Counted from the first letter of the stretch, positions 6,724 through 14,321 are shown. The stretch: 16,993 nucleotides of DNA from Holosporales bacterium (GCA_031262205.1 JAISID010000080.1:1-16993); one strand, 5' to 3'. Numbers and translations are program-made. Notes: generated by a model not told the origin, from the sequence alone.

Positions 6724-7557
6724 TTAAATACTCCTCTTATATTTTTTAGATATTTTGTCAAGTTCCGTTAGTTCTAATAAAATCTGTTTCAAATCGCTTA
6801 GATATACCATGTTGGGGCCGTCGCAAGGGGCTGCGTCTGGATTGTCGTGAACCTCCATGTAAATTCCCGCGACTCCAACGGCGACTGCGGCTCTTGCAAG
6901 AATTGGCGCAAATTTCCGCTCTCCGCCAGACGACGAGCCGTTAGCGGAAGGCAATTGAATTGAGTGCGTCGCATCGAATACGACTGGATATCCAGTCTTT
7001 GCCATAATTGGCAACCCTCTGAAATCGCTGACTAAATTGTTGTATCCGAAGCACGTTCCTCTGTCGCAAAGCATTATGTTATACGCCCCAAAATGATTAA
7101 GTTTTGCGATGATATTTTCCATATCGTTTGGAGATATGAATTGACCTTTTTTAATATGTATGGTTTTTCCAGTTTTTGCCGCAGCTTCTAAGAGGTCTGT
7201 TTGTCTGCATAAAAACGCCGGTATTTGCAATATGTCTGCAACCTCCGCTACGACGCTGCATTGGCTTGGCAAGTGCGCGTCGGTTAAAATCGGAACGTTA
7301 AATTTAGATTTAACTTTATCTAGTATTTTTAATCCTTCGTCTATTCCAACGCCTCTTCCGCCTGCAAAACTTGTTCTATTCGCCTTATCGAACGACGATT
7401 TAAATATGTAGCTTACGCCGAGTCTGTCGCATGTGTTTTTAATTTTTTCGCACATGAAGAGCGAATGATCAAGCGATTCAATCGCGCAAGGGCCGCCTAT
7501 GAATACAAACGGTAAATCGTTGGAAATATCGAAATTGCCAATTTTAATCGAGATCAT
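6724..7557 (-). CDS. kdsA: 3-deoxy-8-phosphooctulonate synthase KdsA (metal-dependent type)
   Basis: 277-residue cytosolic enzyme that condenses phosphoenolpyruvate with arabinose 5-phosphate to give KDO-8-phosphate for the lipopolysaccharide inner core. Typical motifs: GGPCAIES (21-28), KSSFDKANRTS (54-64), HIKKGQF and ATHSIQLP. Cys24, His198, Glu235 and Asp246 keep the spacing of the metal ligands Cys11, His185, Glu222 and Asp233 of the Aquifex enzyme, and the CDGPN motif is present. This therefore looks like a metal-dependent enzyme rather than the E. coli type, which has Asn at the Cys position. It is the first gene of a two-gene unit with the aminopeptidase. No strong ribosome site precedes its ATG; a TATACT upstream could be a -10. 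Retention implies the cell still makes LPS. Confidence 0.96.
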   Translation of the reverse strand: MISIKIGNFDISNDLPFVFIGGPCAIESLDHSLFMCEKIKNTCDRLGVSYIFKSSFDKANRTSFAGGRGVGIDEGLKILDKVKSKFNVPILTDAHLPSQCSVVAEVADILQIPAFLCRQTDLLEAAAKTGKTIHIKKGQFISPNDMENIIAKLNHFGAYNIMLCDRGTCFGYNNLVSDFRGLPIMAKTGYPVVFDATHSIQLPSANGSSSGGERKFAPILARAAVAVGVAGIYMEVHDNPDAAPCDGPNMVYLSDLKQILLELTELDKISKKYKRSI

Positions 7558-7858
7558 AAGGCATACTCAAACTAGAAAGCACTATAAGTATACACCTTAT
7601 ACGGCCTCGGCTAGTTAATAATTTGGAGAGTCGTTTCATAGAATGCGGAGTATGCGGAACGTTTGTTTTTTTTACTAAGGAGATCATTCCCTAATGCCCT
7701 ACGAGCTAGATTTGTACGCAAAAAATAAAACCGAAAAGAAGAGTCGTCGCTAAGTTGCCAACGGGAATTAACTATAAATGAAATGCACGGAATATAGGGC
7801 ATGGTTCCCTTTGTCAATATTTATTATGTAACTTTATTACTGATAAATTTGAAGAAAG
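7558..7858. other. Divergent spacer between kdsA and the secreted coiled-coil gene
   Basis: No credible gene. It must hold promoters for both flanking units. ATGCCCTA at 7694-7701 and TAGGGCAT at 7795-7802 form a wide inverted pair. A divergent minus-strand copy of the dispersed repeat is at 7681-7708, and CGTTTCATAGA (7632-7642) recurs on the opposite strand at 11073-11083. Confidence 0.4.
7681..7708 (-). repeat. Dispersed intergenic repeat, copy E (degenerate)
   Basis: Read on the minus strand, TAGCTCGTAGGGCATTAGGG followed by AATGATCTCC resembles copy C (TAGCTGTAAATGAGGGGCGTTAGGGTATGATTCC) with a short internal deletion and a C in the ATGATTC core. It is weaker than the other copies. Confidence 0.35.
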
Positions 7859-7888
7859 TTGACAAAAATTTCAATCGTATGATAAAAT
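7859..7888 (+). promoter_or_regulatory. Sigma70-type promoter of the secreted coiled-coil gene
   Basis: TTGACA (7859-7864) and TAAAAT (7883-7888) are 18 bases apart. Transcription would start near 7895. That would put the in-frame ATG at 7895 at the very 5' end of the mRNA and favours the ATG at 7922 as the start. Confidence 0.6.
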
Positions 7889-7921
7889 AAAAATATGAAT
7901 ATCCTTGGGGTGGATGACTTA

Positions 7922-8707
7922 ATGAAAAATTTAAAAGCATTGCTATTGTTTATAGCTTTTTCTCCTTTGTCTTTTGCAGACGATTCTGAGAGTTTGATTA
8001 ATCGAATAAACGAGGCCAGAGCGGAAATATCTAAACTTGGCCATACTCTTTCGAAAGAGAGAGCCATATTAGATAGGGCGGAAAGGAACATAAATACCGA
8101 CGTTTTTAATCTTTCGACTTCCGAGTCTCAAAAAGTCGAGGATGTGAAAACGGCGGAGGACGAGATTGAGGAAGTTAAAAAACGGCTTACTCAATTGGTT
8201 TCCAATGTGGACAGTTTGACCAAAGATATGGAGGCGCTTAAGGCTAAAAAGTCTGGCGAAGGCGATAAAGAAGAGGAAGCGAAACCGCTGCGACGTCGCG
8301 ATTCGGAAAGCAAACCGCATAGCAAAGATTCTAAAGAAGAGACCGTCGACGAGGGTTTAAAGGAAGATAAAACTAAAGACCGCGACGAGCGTAAAGCAAA
8401 AAGTAAATTGAAAAAGGACGACGTTGAAACGGAAGCGGTGTCGAAGACTAAAGAGAAGGACGACGAGACGTCAAAGATCGACGAAGAGCCTGCGACTAAC
8501 AAGGCGAACAAGGACGAAGCAGACGCGACGGAATCGCCAATTATGGAAACTGCCGAAGATGAAGACGCCGATAAGTCGTTAGAAGAAACAGCTGTTGAAG
8601 AACCGTCAATAGACGAGTCTCATCAGGACGAATCTCATCAGAATGAAGACGAAGCGGAAAAAGCGATAAAGGAAGCCGACGAACTGGCCGATCTGGGAAA
8701 AGAATGA
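7922..8707 (+). CDS. Secreted, highly charged coiled-coil protein of unknown function
   Basis: 261 residues from the ATG at 7922, chosen because GGGGTGGA lies just upstream and the codons then begin with a clean signal peptide (MKNLKALLLF then IAFSPLSFA, cleavage before DDSES at about residue 20). An in-frame ATG at 7895 has no ribosome site. The mature N-terminal part (about 20-95) has heptad-like Leu/Ile/Val spacing and is probably a coiled coil. The rest is dominated by Lys, Glu, Asp and Arg with almost no hydrophobic core, so it is likely disordered in the periplasm or outside the cell. A perfect two-unit DESHQ repeat (residues 231-240; 15-bp DNA units 8612-8626 and 8627-8641) shows recent slippage. 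No Cys, catalytic motif or known family is visible. It precedes the prepilin-like gene by 49 nt, perhaps on one transcript. Confidence 0.75.
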   Translation: MKNLKALLLFIAFSPLSFADDSESLINRINEARAEISKLGHTLSKERAILDRAERNINTDVFNLSTSESQKVEDVKTAEDEIEEVKKRLTQLVSNVDSLTKDMEALKAKKSGEGDKEEEAKPLRRRDSESKPHSKDSKEETVDEGLKEDKTKDRDERKAKSKLKKDDVETEAVSKTKEKDDETSKIDEEPATNKANKDEADATESPIMETAEDEDADKSLEETAVEEPSIDESHQDESHQNEDEAEKAIKEADELADLGKE

Positions 8708-8733
8708 GATTTGCATAAGGAGCGAGCTTGGGC

Positions 8734-8760
8734 ATGGATAGAGTTGAGTTAAGCGGATGA
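8734..8760 (+). CDS. Possible 8-codon leader ORF coupled to the prepilin gene
   Basis: ATG 8734 opens MDRVELSG and ends in TGA at 8758-8760, overlapping the prepilin ATG (8757) as ATGA. AAGGAG at 8717-8722 is its only good ribosome site, at a rather long distance; a TTG at 8728 in the same frame is better spaced. It could deliver ribosomes to the prepilin start, which itself has a poor site. Too short to be certain. Confidence 0.3.
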   Translation: MDRVELSG

Positions 8761-9416
8761 CGGCGAGAATTTTACGAAAAGCAGCGGTCGTTACGAATAA
8801 CTTAAGACGCCGTAAGTTCGCTTCTTTGACGGTTTTGATTAGAAAATTTAAAAACGGTTTTGGGGGACGGAATCTGGAAGGGTTTTCTTTGATTGAAATA
8901 TCAAGGGTTTTATTAATCATTGGGATTATAGCTGGAGGCATGTTAAAAGGGCGAGATTTGATCGCGGCGGCTCAGGTTAAATCGGTAGCGAGCGACATTC
9001 AGGTTCTCCAAATAGCTTACGCTCAATATGTTAATTCTTACGGGGCGTTGCCTGGGGACGATAACTCCGCCGCTTCTAGATTTGGAGCGGTTGCAAACGG
9101 AGACGGCGACGGAAAAATTTCGTCGGGCGACGCTAAAAAAGTTTTTGCTCACTTATACGCCGCCGGTCTTATTGAATCGGCGAATTTTAAGATTCCCAAA
9201 ATTGGCGGGACGTACGACGTAATATCTGAAGGAGACGTTGCAAAACTCAGAATTTCCGATAAAGGAAGAGCGTTTGTAACCGGACGACAATTAATTACTT
9301 TACTTGCGAAAACTAATGAATTGCTAGGAGAACATAGAGGAAAATTGGAAACTGAACCGACCGAGATATCGAGAGACGATTCGCAAAAATATATTGTTAA
9401 AATCAGATTAGATTGA
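8757..9416 (+). CDS. Type IV prepilin-like (pseudopilin) protein
   Basis: 219 residues. The prepilin processing motif is at 41-47: cleavage would follow Gly42 and the mature protein would begin FSLIE with the required Glu at position +5 (Glu47). A hydrophobic N-terminal helix follows (51-63). The LPGDD motif (98-102) and the Asp/Gly-rich NGDGDGKISSGD (114-125) are common in bacterial pseudopilins; the second may bind calcium. The 42-residue leader is unusually long and basic. The true start could be later (for example TTG at 8826), but no better ribosome site was found. No prepilin peptidase, assembly ATPase or secretin is nearby, so it would depend on machinery encoded elsewhere. Role could be a pseudopilin of a type II secretion or pilus-like system. 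Confidence 0.8.
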   Translation: MTARILRKAAVVTNNLRRRKFASLTVLIRKFKNGFGGRNLEGFSLIEISRVLLIIGIIAGGMLKGRDLIAAAQVKSVASDIQVLQIAYAQYVNSYGALPGDDNSAASRFGAVANGDGDGKISSGDAKKVFAHLYAAGLIESANFKIPKIGGTYDVISEGDVAKLRISDKGRAFVTGRQLITLLAKTNELLGEHRGKLETEPTEISRDDSQKYIVKIRLD

Positions 9417-9503
9417 GCGTATAAATTTTATGCGAATTATAATTTGTCGTTTAAATATCTGAACGGCCATAAGCGCTTTATCGGCGAAGAGGTAATGAAG
9501 ACG

Positions 9504-9560
9504 CGGAATTATCTCTTAGTTTACGACAGATATACTAAGCGCCTTGTAAGCAAATTGCCG
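9504..9560. repeat. 57-bp direct repeat, unit 1
   Basis: Starts CGGAA, contains ATCTCTTAG and ACAGAT, and ends CTTGTAAGCAAATTGCCG. Unit 2 has the same total length and the same order of blocks, with scattered substitutions and a pair of compensating 2-nt indels. Confidence 0.65.
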
Positions 9561-9695
9561 CGCGGAGCTTGATATATTGCAAGATTATATTTTCGGTGGC
9601 ACACGCTATAGTAATGATCTTTTTTAATGTCTAAATAGCTATGAATACTCTATTGGCGAGTAACTAATAATGAGGATAGAAAAACGACGAGGTTA

Positions 9696-9752
9696 CGGAA
9701 CCATCTCTTAGCCTGCGAGACAGATGCTAGAGTTCTTGTAAACAAATTGCCG
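9696..9752. repeat. 57-bp direct repeat, unit 2
   Basis: Matches unit 1 at CGGAA, ATCTCTTAG, ACAGAT and TTGTAAACAAATTGCCG. It begins 192 bp after unit 1, so the pair is separated rather than tandem. Confidence 0.65.
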
Positions 9753-9804
9753 TGGCGAAATTTGAGCGGTTTGTAACTATCCTATATTTTAAGATAATTC
9801 TTGA

Positions 9805-9821
9805 GAATCATCGCCCGACGC
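9805..9821 (-). repeat. Dispersed intergenic repeat, copy D (core only)
   Basis: Read on the minus strand it is GCGTCGGGCGATGATTC, fitting RCGTYR-N4-ATGATTC with exact spacing. Upstream TTATTTATAGG loosely resembles the GTAAATGAGG part of copies A and C. Confidence 0.45.
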
Positions 9822-9874
9822 CCTATAAATAACGGTTGTATACAAGAGACCCAACTGAAATGAAAAAATCATAC

Positions 9875-9940
9875 TGATTAGAATTGATTAGCTGTAAATG
9901 AGGGGCGTTAGGGTATGATTCCCAGATAAATAAATTGGGT
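9875..9940 (+). repeat. Dispersed intergenic repeat, copy C
   Basis: Near-identical to copy A over the first 29 bases, then GCGTTAGGGTATGATTCC (9905-9922) and a downstream AATAAAT..GGG segment shared with copy A. It lies just past the 3' end of asd. Confidence 0.65.
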
Positions 9941-9957
9941 ATTCATATAGGTAGAAC

Positions 9958-10968
9958 TTAGTCGCTAAATAGTCTTTTGGCGATTTGGACGGCGTTCAAC
10001 GCGGCCCCCTTTCTGAGGTTGTCGCAAACGCACCAGAAACTTATAGCGTTGTCGGTAGTCGGGTGTTTTCTGATTCTACTTACGAATACTTCGTTCTTTG
10101 AAGCTGCGTCGAGCGGAGTCGCGTATTCATAATTTTTGGGATCATCCATAATCTTAACGCCGTTAAAGTTTTCGATCCCTGCGACGGCTTTTTTTAAGTC
10201 TACTGTTTTATGAAATTTAGCGAAAACAGAAACCGCATGACCGACAAAAACTGGAACTCTAGCGCATGTAGCCGTTATTTCAATGTTGTCTATCCCTAAA
10301 ATTTTTTTTGTTTCATTCATCATTTTTAGTTCTTCTTTTGTATATAAAGAATCGGTGAAAACGTCGATTTGAGGGATTATGTTAAACGCGATCTGTTTTT
10401 TAAAGTAATGCGGTTCTATACTATTGCGAGATAATAAGTCTTGGGTTTGGGAGAGCAACTCGGCGACTCCTTTTTGGCCGGCTCCGGAAACGGATTGATA
10501 AGTTGAGATTACCGCTTCCTTCAAACCGAATATATCGTGCAAAGGCTTTAATACCATAACCGTTTGGATTGTAGAGCAATTCGGGTTGGCTATGATTTTT
10601 TTATTTTCGTATTTTTCTATATCGGAAAAATTTATCTCGGGAACTACCAATGGAACAGTTTTATCCATTCTGAAATAAGACGTATTGTCTATGGCGACGC
10701 AGCCGGCCTTCGTTGCTATTGGAACGTATTTTTTGGAGACCTCTCCGCCGGCGGAGAAAATAGCTATATCGTACGATGCGAAATCGACGTCGTCTAAATC
10801 GGAAACTTCTATTTTAGAATTGCTGTAGTCTAACAAGCTCCCTTTTGATCTATATGAAGCCGCCGCCGCTATATTTTGCGCGGGTATGTTTTCTTCACGT
10901 AGAATCGAAAGTATTTCTCGCCCGACTTTCCCAGTCGCTCCAACAACTATTATTTTTTTATTTCTCAT
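9958..10968 (-). CDS. asd: Aspartate-semialdehyde dehydrogenase
   Basis: 336-residue cytosolic enzyme that reduces aspartyl phosphate to aspartate semialdehyde with NADPH, the branch point to diaminopimelate/lysine, threonine and methionine. The N-terminal Rossmann motif GATGKVG is at 10-16. Catalytic Cys131 lies in NPNCSTIQ (128-135), Gln158 in STYQSVSGAG (155-164), and the catalytic His244 follows RVPVFVG. Length is normal for the family. The gene stands alone with non-coding DNA on both sides; the downstream spacer carries dispersed repeats. In a reduced genome the likely reason for retention is diaminopimelate supply for peptidoglycan. Confidence 0.96.
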   Translation of the reverse strand: MRNKKIIVVGATGKVGREILSILREENIPAQNIAAAASYRSKGSLLDYSNSKIEVSDLDDVDFASYDIAIFSAGGEVSKKYVPIATKAGCVAIDNTSYFRMDKTVPLVVPEINFSDIEKYENKKIIANPNCSTIQTVMVLKPLHDIFGLKEAVISTYQSVSGAGQKGVAELLSQTQDLLSRNSIEPHYFKKQIAFNIIPQIDVFTDSLYTKEELKMMNETKKILGIDNIEITATCARVPVFVGHAVSVFAKFHKTVDLKKAVAGIENFNGVKIMDDPKNYEYATPLDAASKNEVFVSRIRKHPTTDNAISFWCVCDNLRKGAALNAVQIAKRLFSD

Positions 10969-11179
10969 GGAAATTTAGGTTAAGTTGATATACAAAGACA
11001 TGTAGAATAATAACATGTTTGAGAACTTGCTAAATCGATATTTTTACCGCTGAATCATCCGCGTTGCGACGCTCTATGAAACGGCGCTTGTGTGTGGCGG
11101 CCGCAAGGCGCTCGCTAGAATCGATTGAAAACGGAAACAAAACTATCCAGCTAAAGAAGCGGCGGTTTCTCGTCTATTT

Positions 11180-11896
11180 TTAACTTACCATTAAAGTGTT
11201 TACAGGAGCGTGTTCAGCCGCGTCTTCAAAATCTCGCAGCATATATCCTCTTCCCCAAACGGTTTCTATAAAATTTAGGCCTCCCGTCATATCGGCTATT
11301 TTCTTTCTGAGTTTGCATATAAACACGTCTACTATCTTTACTTCCGGTTCGTCTAGACCGCCGTATATGTGGTTTAAGAATGCTTCTTTTGGCAATACGG
11401 TCCCTTTTTTCAGGGCTAATAATTCTAAGATGGAATACTCTTTTTTGGTTAACGGCATTTCGACGTCGTATATTTTTACGCATCGTTTTATGTCGATTTC
11501 TAGAGGCCCAATATTAATGACCGAGGAAAAATGTCCGGAGGTTCGCCTAATTACCGCGTAAATCCTTGCTAGTAATTCGACTTTGCTAAACGGTTTGGTA
11601 AGGTAATCATCGGCTCCTATTGTCAAACATTTAACTTTGTCGTCCGTCGAGTTTAAGCCTGATAGAATTATTACGGGGGTGCCGTTTTTGATTGCTCTTA
11701 ATCTAGACAGAACTTCAAAACCGTTTATATCTGGCAGCATCAAGTCTAATATTACGGCGTCGTAATCGTAAAGTTTTATCATTTCCAAGGCTTCCGTACC
11801 GTCTTCCGCTATGTCGCAAGATATTCCATCGGATATGCACGTTGTTTCAATCCTCTGGGCTATGCTGCTTTCATCCTCCACGATAAGCAATCTCAT
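11180..11896 (-). CDS. ctrA: Cell-cycle response regulator CtrA
   Basis: 238-residue OmpR-type regulator with a receiver domain (1-115) and a winged-helix DNA-binding domain (about 130-225). The phosphoacceptor is Asp51 (AVILDLMLPD), with acidic Glu8/Asp9, Ser79 and Lys101 as the switch residues. The DNA-binding region with FLNHIYGGLDEPEVK and IVDVFICKLRKK is highly characteristic of alphaproteobacterial CtrA. In Caulobacter phosphorylated CtrA silences the origin and drives late cell-cycle genes. There the protein ends in two alanines that act as a ClpXP tag; here it ends in Val-Ser, so that tag is absent. No standard TTAA-N7-TTAA site is seen upstream. AAGGAG lies too far upstream to be ideal; GGATT nearer the ATG may serve. 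Confidence 0.94.
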   Translation of the reverse strand: MRLLIVEDESSIAQRIETTCISDGISCDIAEDGTEALEMIKLYDYDAVILDLMLPDINGFEVLSRLRAIKNGTPVIILSGLNSTDDKVKCLTIGADDYLTKPFSKVELLARIYAVIRRTSGHFSSVINIGPLEIDIKRCVKIYDVEMPLTKKEYSILELLALKKGTVLPKEAFLNHIYGGLDEPEVKIVDVFICKLRKKIADMTGGLNFIETVWGRGYMLRDFEDAAEHAPVNTLMVS

Positions 11897-12124
11897 TATT
11901 TTAAAATCCGTACTCTCGACTCCTTAATATTAATACTACCAGAAAGCGCCAAAAGATGTAATTATTATTAATAATTTTTGAAAATTTAAATAATTTTTTC
12001 TAAATTTTACCGATGAACTGGCAATTAAATAATCCACTGTTTATTCTCATATGGATGAAATTCGGTTATGTTATTATAAAAAGAAAGAAATGTTTTTAAT
12101 TAAAAAGAAAGAATAAGTAAAAAG
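11897..12124. other. Divergent AT-rich promoter region between ctrA and the TSUP operon
   Basis: Very AT-rich, with a perfect ATTATTAATAAT palindrome at 11964-11975. Toward ctrA, TTGGCG and TATTAA are 17 bases apart on the minus strand, a weak promoter candidate. TTAATATTAA near 11924 contains two TTAA halves but not with the 7-base spacing of a CtrA site. Confidence 0.35.
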
Positions 12125-13204
12125 TTGATAGAATCGTTTTTTCAAATTGTTAATTTATTTTTTGATTTAGTTTTAGTCTTCTCAACAGGATTATTTGGGG
12201 GCTTTATAGCGGGATTTTTAGGAATAGGATGCGGAGTCGTGATAACGCCTATATTAATGGATTTTGGAGTTCCTCTGCTTACCGCTATCGCAACGCAGTT
12301 ATGTCATGCCGTTGGAACCAACCTAACCAGTTTTTTAACGTACAAAAGAAAATATGCCGTTGATTTCCATTTAGCTTTTTATATGTTGTTTGGAGGAATG
12401 ATTGGAGCTGTGTGCGAGTGGATGATTTTGAAAAATTGTTCGACTCCAAAAGCCGCGTTTAATAAGTATATTTACGTATATATAACGGTTTTGATTGTCG
12501 TTGGAGTTACGATGTTATGTCAAAGCGCGAACGAGTGGAATAAAAATTCTGTGAAAAAATATCATAAGAATATCCTAATGAGACGATGGATGCTATATTT
12601 GCCTTTTCATAGAATCTTTATAAGATCAAGGGCGGAAATGAGTATTTTAATTCCGATACTCGTTGGTTTTTTTGCTGAATTAATGGCGGCCTCGTTGGGA
12701 GGAGGGAGCAACCTTTTTATGGTTCCGATAATGACTTATTTAATTGGGCGTATAAGCCCAGTCGTAAACGGCACGGTGGCTCTTGCCGGATGCTTTATAG
12801 CGGCTGTAACCGCGATTGTGTATTCCTTAAAGGGTTATTATTGCAACATATTTTTTGTTTTGCTTTTGTTTGCGGGAGCGGCGTTTGGTTCTTGGATTGG
12901 GGTGAAATTAACTTATAAATTTAAGCGATGTCAAATATATTTAATAACTTCTGTAGTCGTGTTTTTAATGGTTTTTAGACAAATACTTAAGTTAACAAAA
13001 TACTCTTTCTTTACAAATGTTATTAATATAGAATTTAGCTCGTTAGAATGCGTTCTTTATTCCTTTGTGAAAGGAAGGCCGATTGTTTACGCTATTTTTT
13101 GCATATTGCTTGTGGCAAGCATGGCGTATTTTTACGAGAAGTATTTACAACGAATGTATGAAATAAAGAAATATGCTGGCTTAAGGAGACGGAAAAATGG
13201 GTAA
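12125..13204 (+). CDS. TauE/SafE (TSUP) family membrane permease
   Basis: 359-residue inner-membrane protein. The two family repeats are visible: GGFIAGFLGIGCGVVITP (25-42) and AELMAASLGGGSNLFMVP (184-201). Hydrophobic spans suggest about eight to nine membrane helices, with an extra one near 318-336 followed by a basic tail. TSUP proteins move sulfur-containing or other organic anions; the substrate here cannot be told. The start is TTG 12125; an ATG at 12090 is cut off by a stop, and no clear ribosome site is seen. It overlaps the next gene by 8 nt and heads a three-gene operon with polyamine-type ABC components, which is an unusual partner. The operon is more AT-rich in its codons than asd or acs. 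Confidence 0.82.
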   Translation: MIESFFQIVNLFFDLVLVFSTGLFGGFIAGFLGIGCGVVITPILMDFGVPLLTAIATQLCHAVGTNLTSFLTYKRKYAVDFHLAFYMLFGGMIGAVCEWMILKNCSTPKAAFNKYIYVYITVLIVVGVTMLCQSANEWNKNSVKKYHKNILMRRWMLYLPFHRIFIRSRAEMSILIPILVGFFAELMAASLGGGSNLFMVPIMTYLIGRISPVVNGTVALAGCFIAAVTAIVYSLKGYYCNIFFVLLLFAGAAFGSWIGVKLTYKFKRCQIYLITSVVVFLMVFRQILKLTKYSFFTNVINIEFSSLECVLYSFVKGRPIVYAIFCILLVASMAYFYEKYLQRMYEIKKYAGLRRRKNG

Positions 13205-14321
13205 AAAAATAATTTTTACGCTAGGTTGTTTATTTATTTGTTTGTACGGCTTTTATCGTTATTATTATTGCTCTAATGAACAAGATAACGTCGTATGTGT
13301 TTGTAGTTGGTGCGGAGTTATTCCGCCCGATGTTTTTGAGGATTTTGAAAAAGAGACGGGAATAAAGATAGTGTACGATGCTTTTGGAGGCAACGATGTG
13401 CTTGAAGCAAAATCGCTGGCGGGAAGCAATGGATACGATGTTATTTTTCCATCTTTTATACCGTATGTTTCAAGAGGATGTCTTTTAGGACTGTACAATA
13501 AATTAGATAAGACGTTAATTCCAAACTTAAAAAATATAGAGAAATGTCCCGTAACGGAGAAATGGATAAAAGCGGGGGGGAATGTCGATTATGCTATACC
13601 GTTTTTTTGGGGGACGATCGGTCTTATATATAACGAATCAATTACTTCGAAATTATTTCCAAATATTCCTATCGATTATAAAATCATATTTGATCTAGAA
13701 AACTTAAAGAAGATTTCAGAGTATGGAGTTTGTTTCCCAGAAGAATATATAGACGTCTTTCCGCAAGCAAAGATTTTCTGGAAAATCTCCGGAGGCCAAA
13801 AAGATGCAAAGAATTTAAAATTGTATAAAGAGCATTTGAAAAAACTTAGAAAATATATAAGAAAATTTTCTTCAAATACAATAGAGACAGACTTTGAATT
13901 AGGAGAAATTTGCATTGCTATTTCTAGTTCGGATAACGCATGGAGAGTACGGCAATCGATGCAGGGGGAAAAGAAGATAAAATATATTCTTCCGAAAGAA
14001 GGGGGGATTCTTTGGGTAGACTGCGCCGTAATTCCAGTCGGCGCTTCGCATATTCAAAATGCTTATAAGTTTTTAAATTTTCTACTAAGACCGGAGGTTG
14101 CCGCTAGAATAACAAATAATTCTGGAATCCTGACTAACGTATGCGGAGCGGCTAAGTTCTATAATAAAGAGATTAAGGAAGATGTAATATATTTAACTTC
14201 TGAAGAAATATTAAGGTTATCTTTTGGGGAAAATGCTAGTGTGAATAAGGAAGACATAGATTATACTAGACTCGCCGTAAAGGCTTATTCTGAAATAAAG
14301 TGGAGAATAGAAGATGATTAA
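13197..14321 (+). CDS. PotD/PotF-like periplasmic solute-binding protein
   Basis: 374 residues, slightly longer than PotF. A hydrophobic signal or anchor (about 4-20) is followed by a receptor closely resembling polyamine binders: ETGIKIVYDAFGGNDVLEAK (53-72), LAGSNGYDVIFPS, AIPFFWGTIGLIYN and the C-terminal LNFLLRPEVAA. In E. coli PotF the ligand is held by a WSDY motif. Here the same place reads WCGV (38-41), keeping the Trp but losing the Asp and Tyr, so the ligand may not be putrescine. SDNAW and WVDCAV regions retain likely amine-binding Asp residues. AAGGAG precedes ATG 13197. The gene overlaps its neighbours by 8 nt on each side. Confidence 0.85.
   Translation: MGKKIIFTLGCLFICLYGFYRYYYCSNEQDNVVCVCSWCGVIPPDVFEDFEKETGIKIVYDAFGGNDVLEAKSLAGSNGYDVIFPSFIPYVSRGCLLGLYNKLDKTLIPNLKNIEKCPVTEKWIKAGGNVDYAIPFFWGTIGLIYNESITSKLFPNIPIDYKIIFDLENLKKISEYGVCFPEEYIDVFPQAKIFWKISGGQKDAKNLKLYKEHLKKLRKYIRKFSSNTIETDFELGEICIAISSSDNAWRVRQSMQGEKKIKYILPKEGGILWVDCAVIPVGASHIQNAYKFLNFLLRPEVAARITNNSGILTNVCGAAKFYNKEIKEDVIYLTSEEILRLSFGENASVNKEDIDYTRLAVKAYSEIKWRIEDD

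Larger units (their letters stand above)
9417..9957. other. Repeat-rich non-coding spacer between the prepilin gene and asd
   Basis: No intact ORF. It contains two copies of a 57-bp direct repeat (9504-9560, 9696-9752) and two members of the dispersed ATGATTC repeat in opposite orientation (minus strand at 9805-9821, plus strand at 9875-9940). No clear rho-independent terminator is seen for either converging gene. It could contain decayed mobile or gene remnants. Confidence 0.5.

Noticed and set aside
7611..7817. 68-residue minus-strand frame between kdsA and the secreted protein gene
   Set aside because: No ribosome site, overlaps a degenerate repeat, and the sequence shows no domain.
11920..11935. 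Possible CtrA autoregulatory site upstream of ctrA
   Set aside because: The two TTAA halves are only two bases apart instead of seven.
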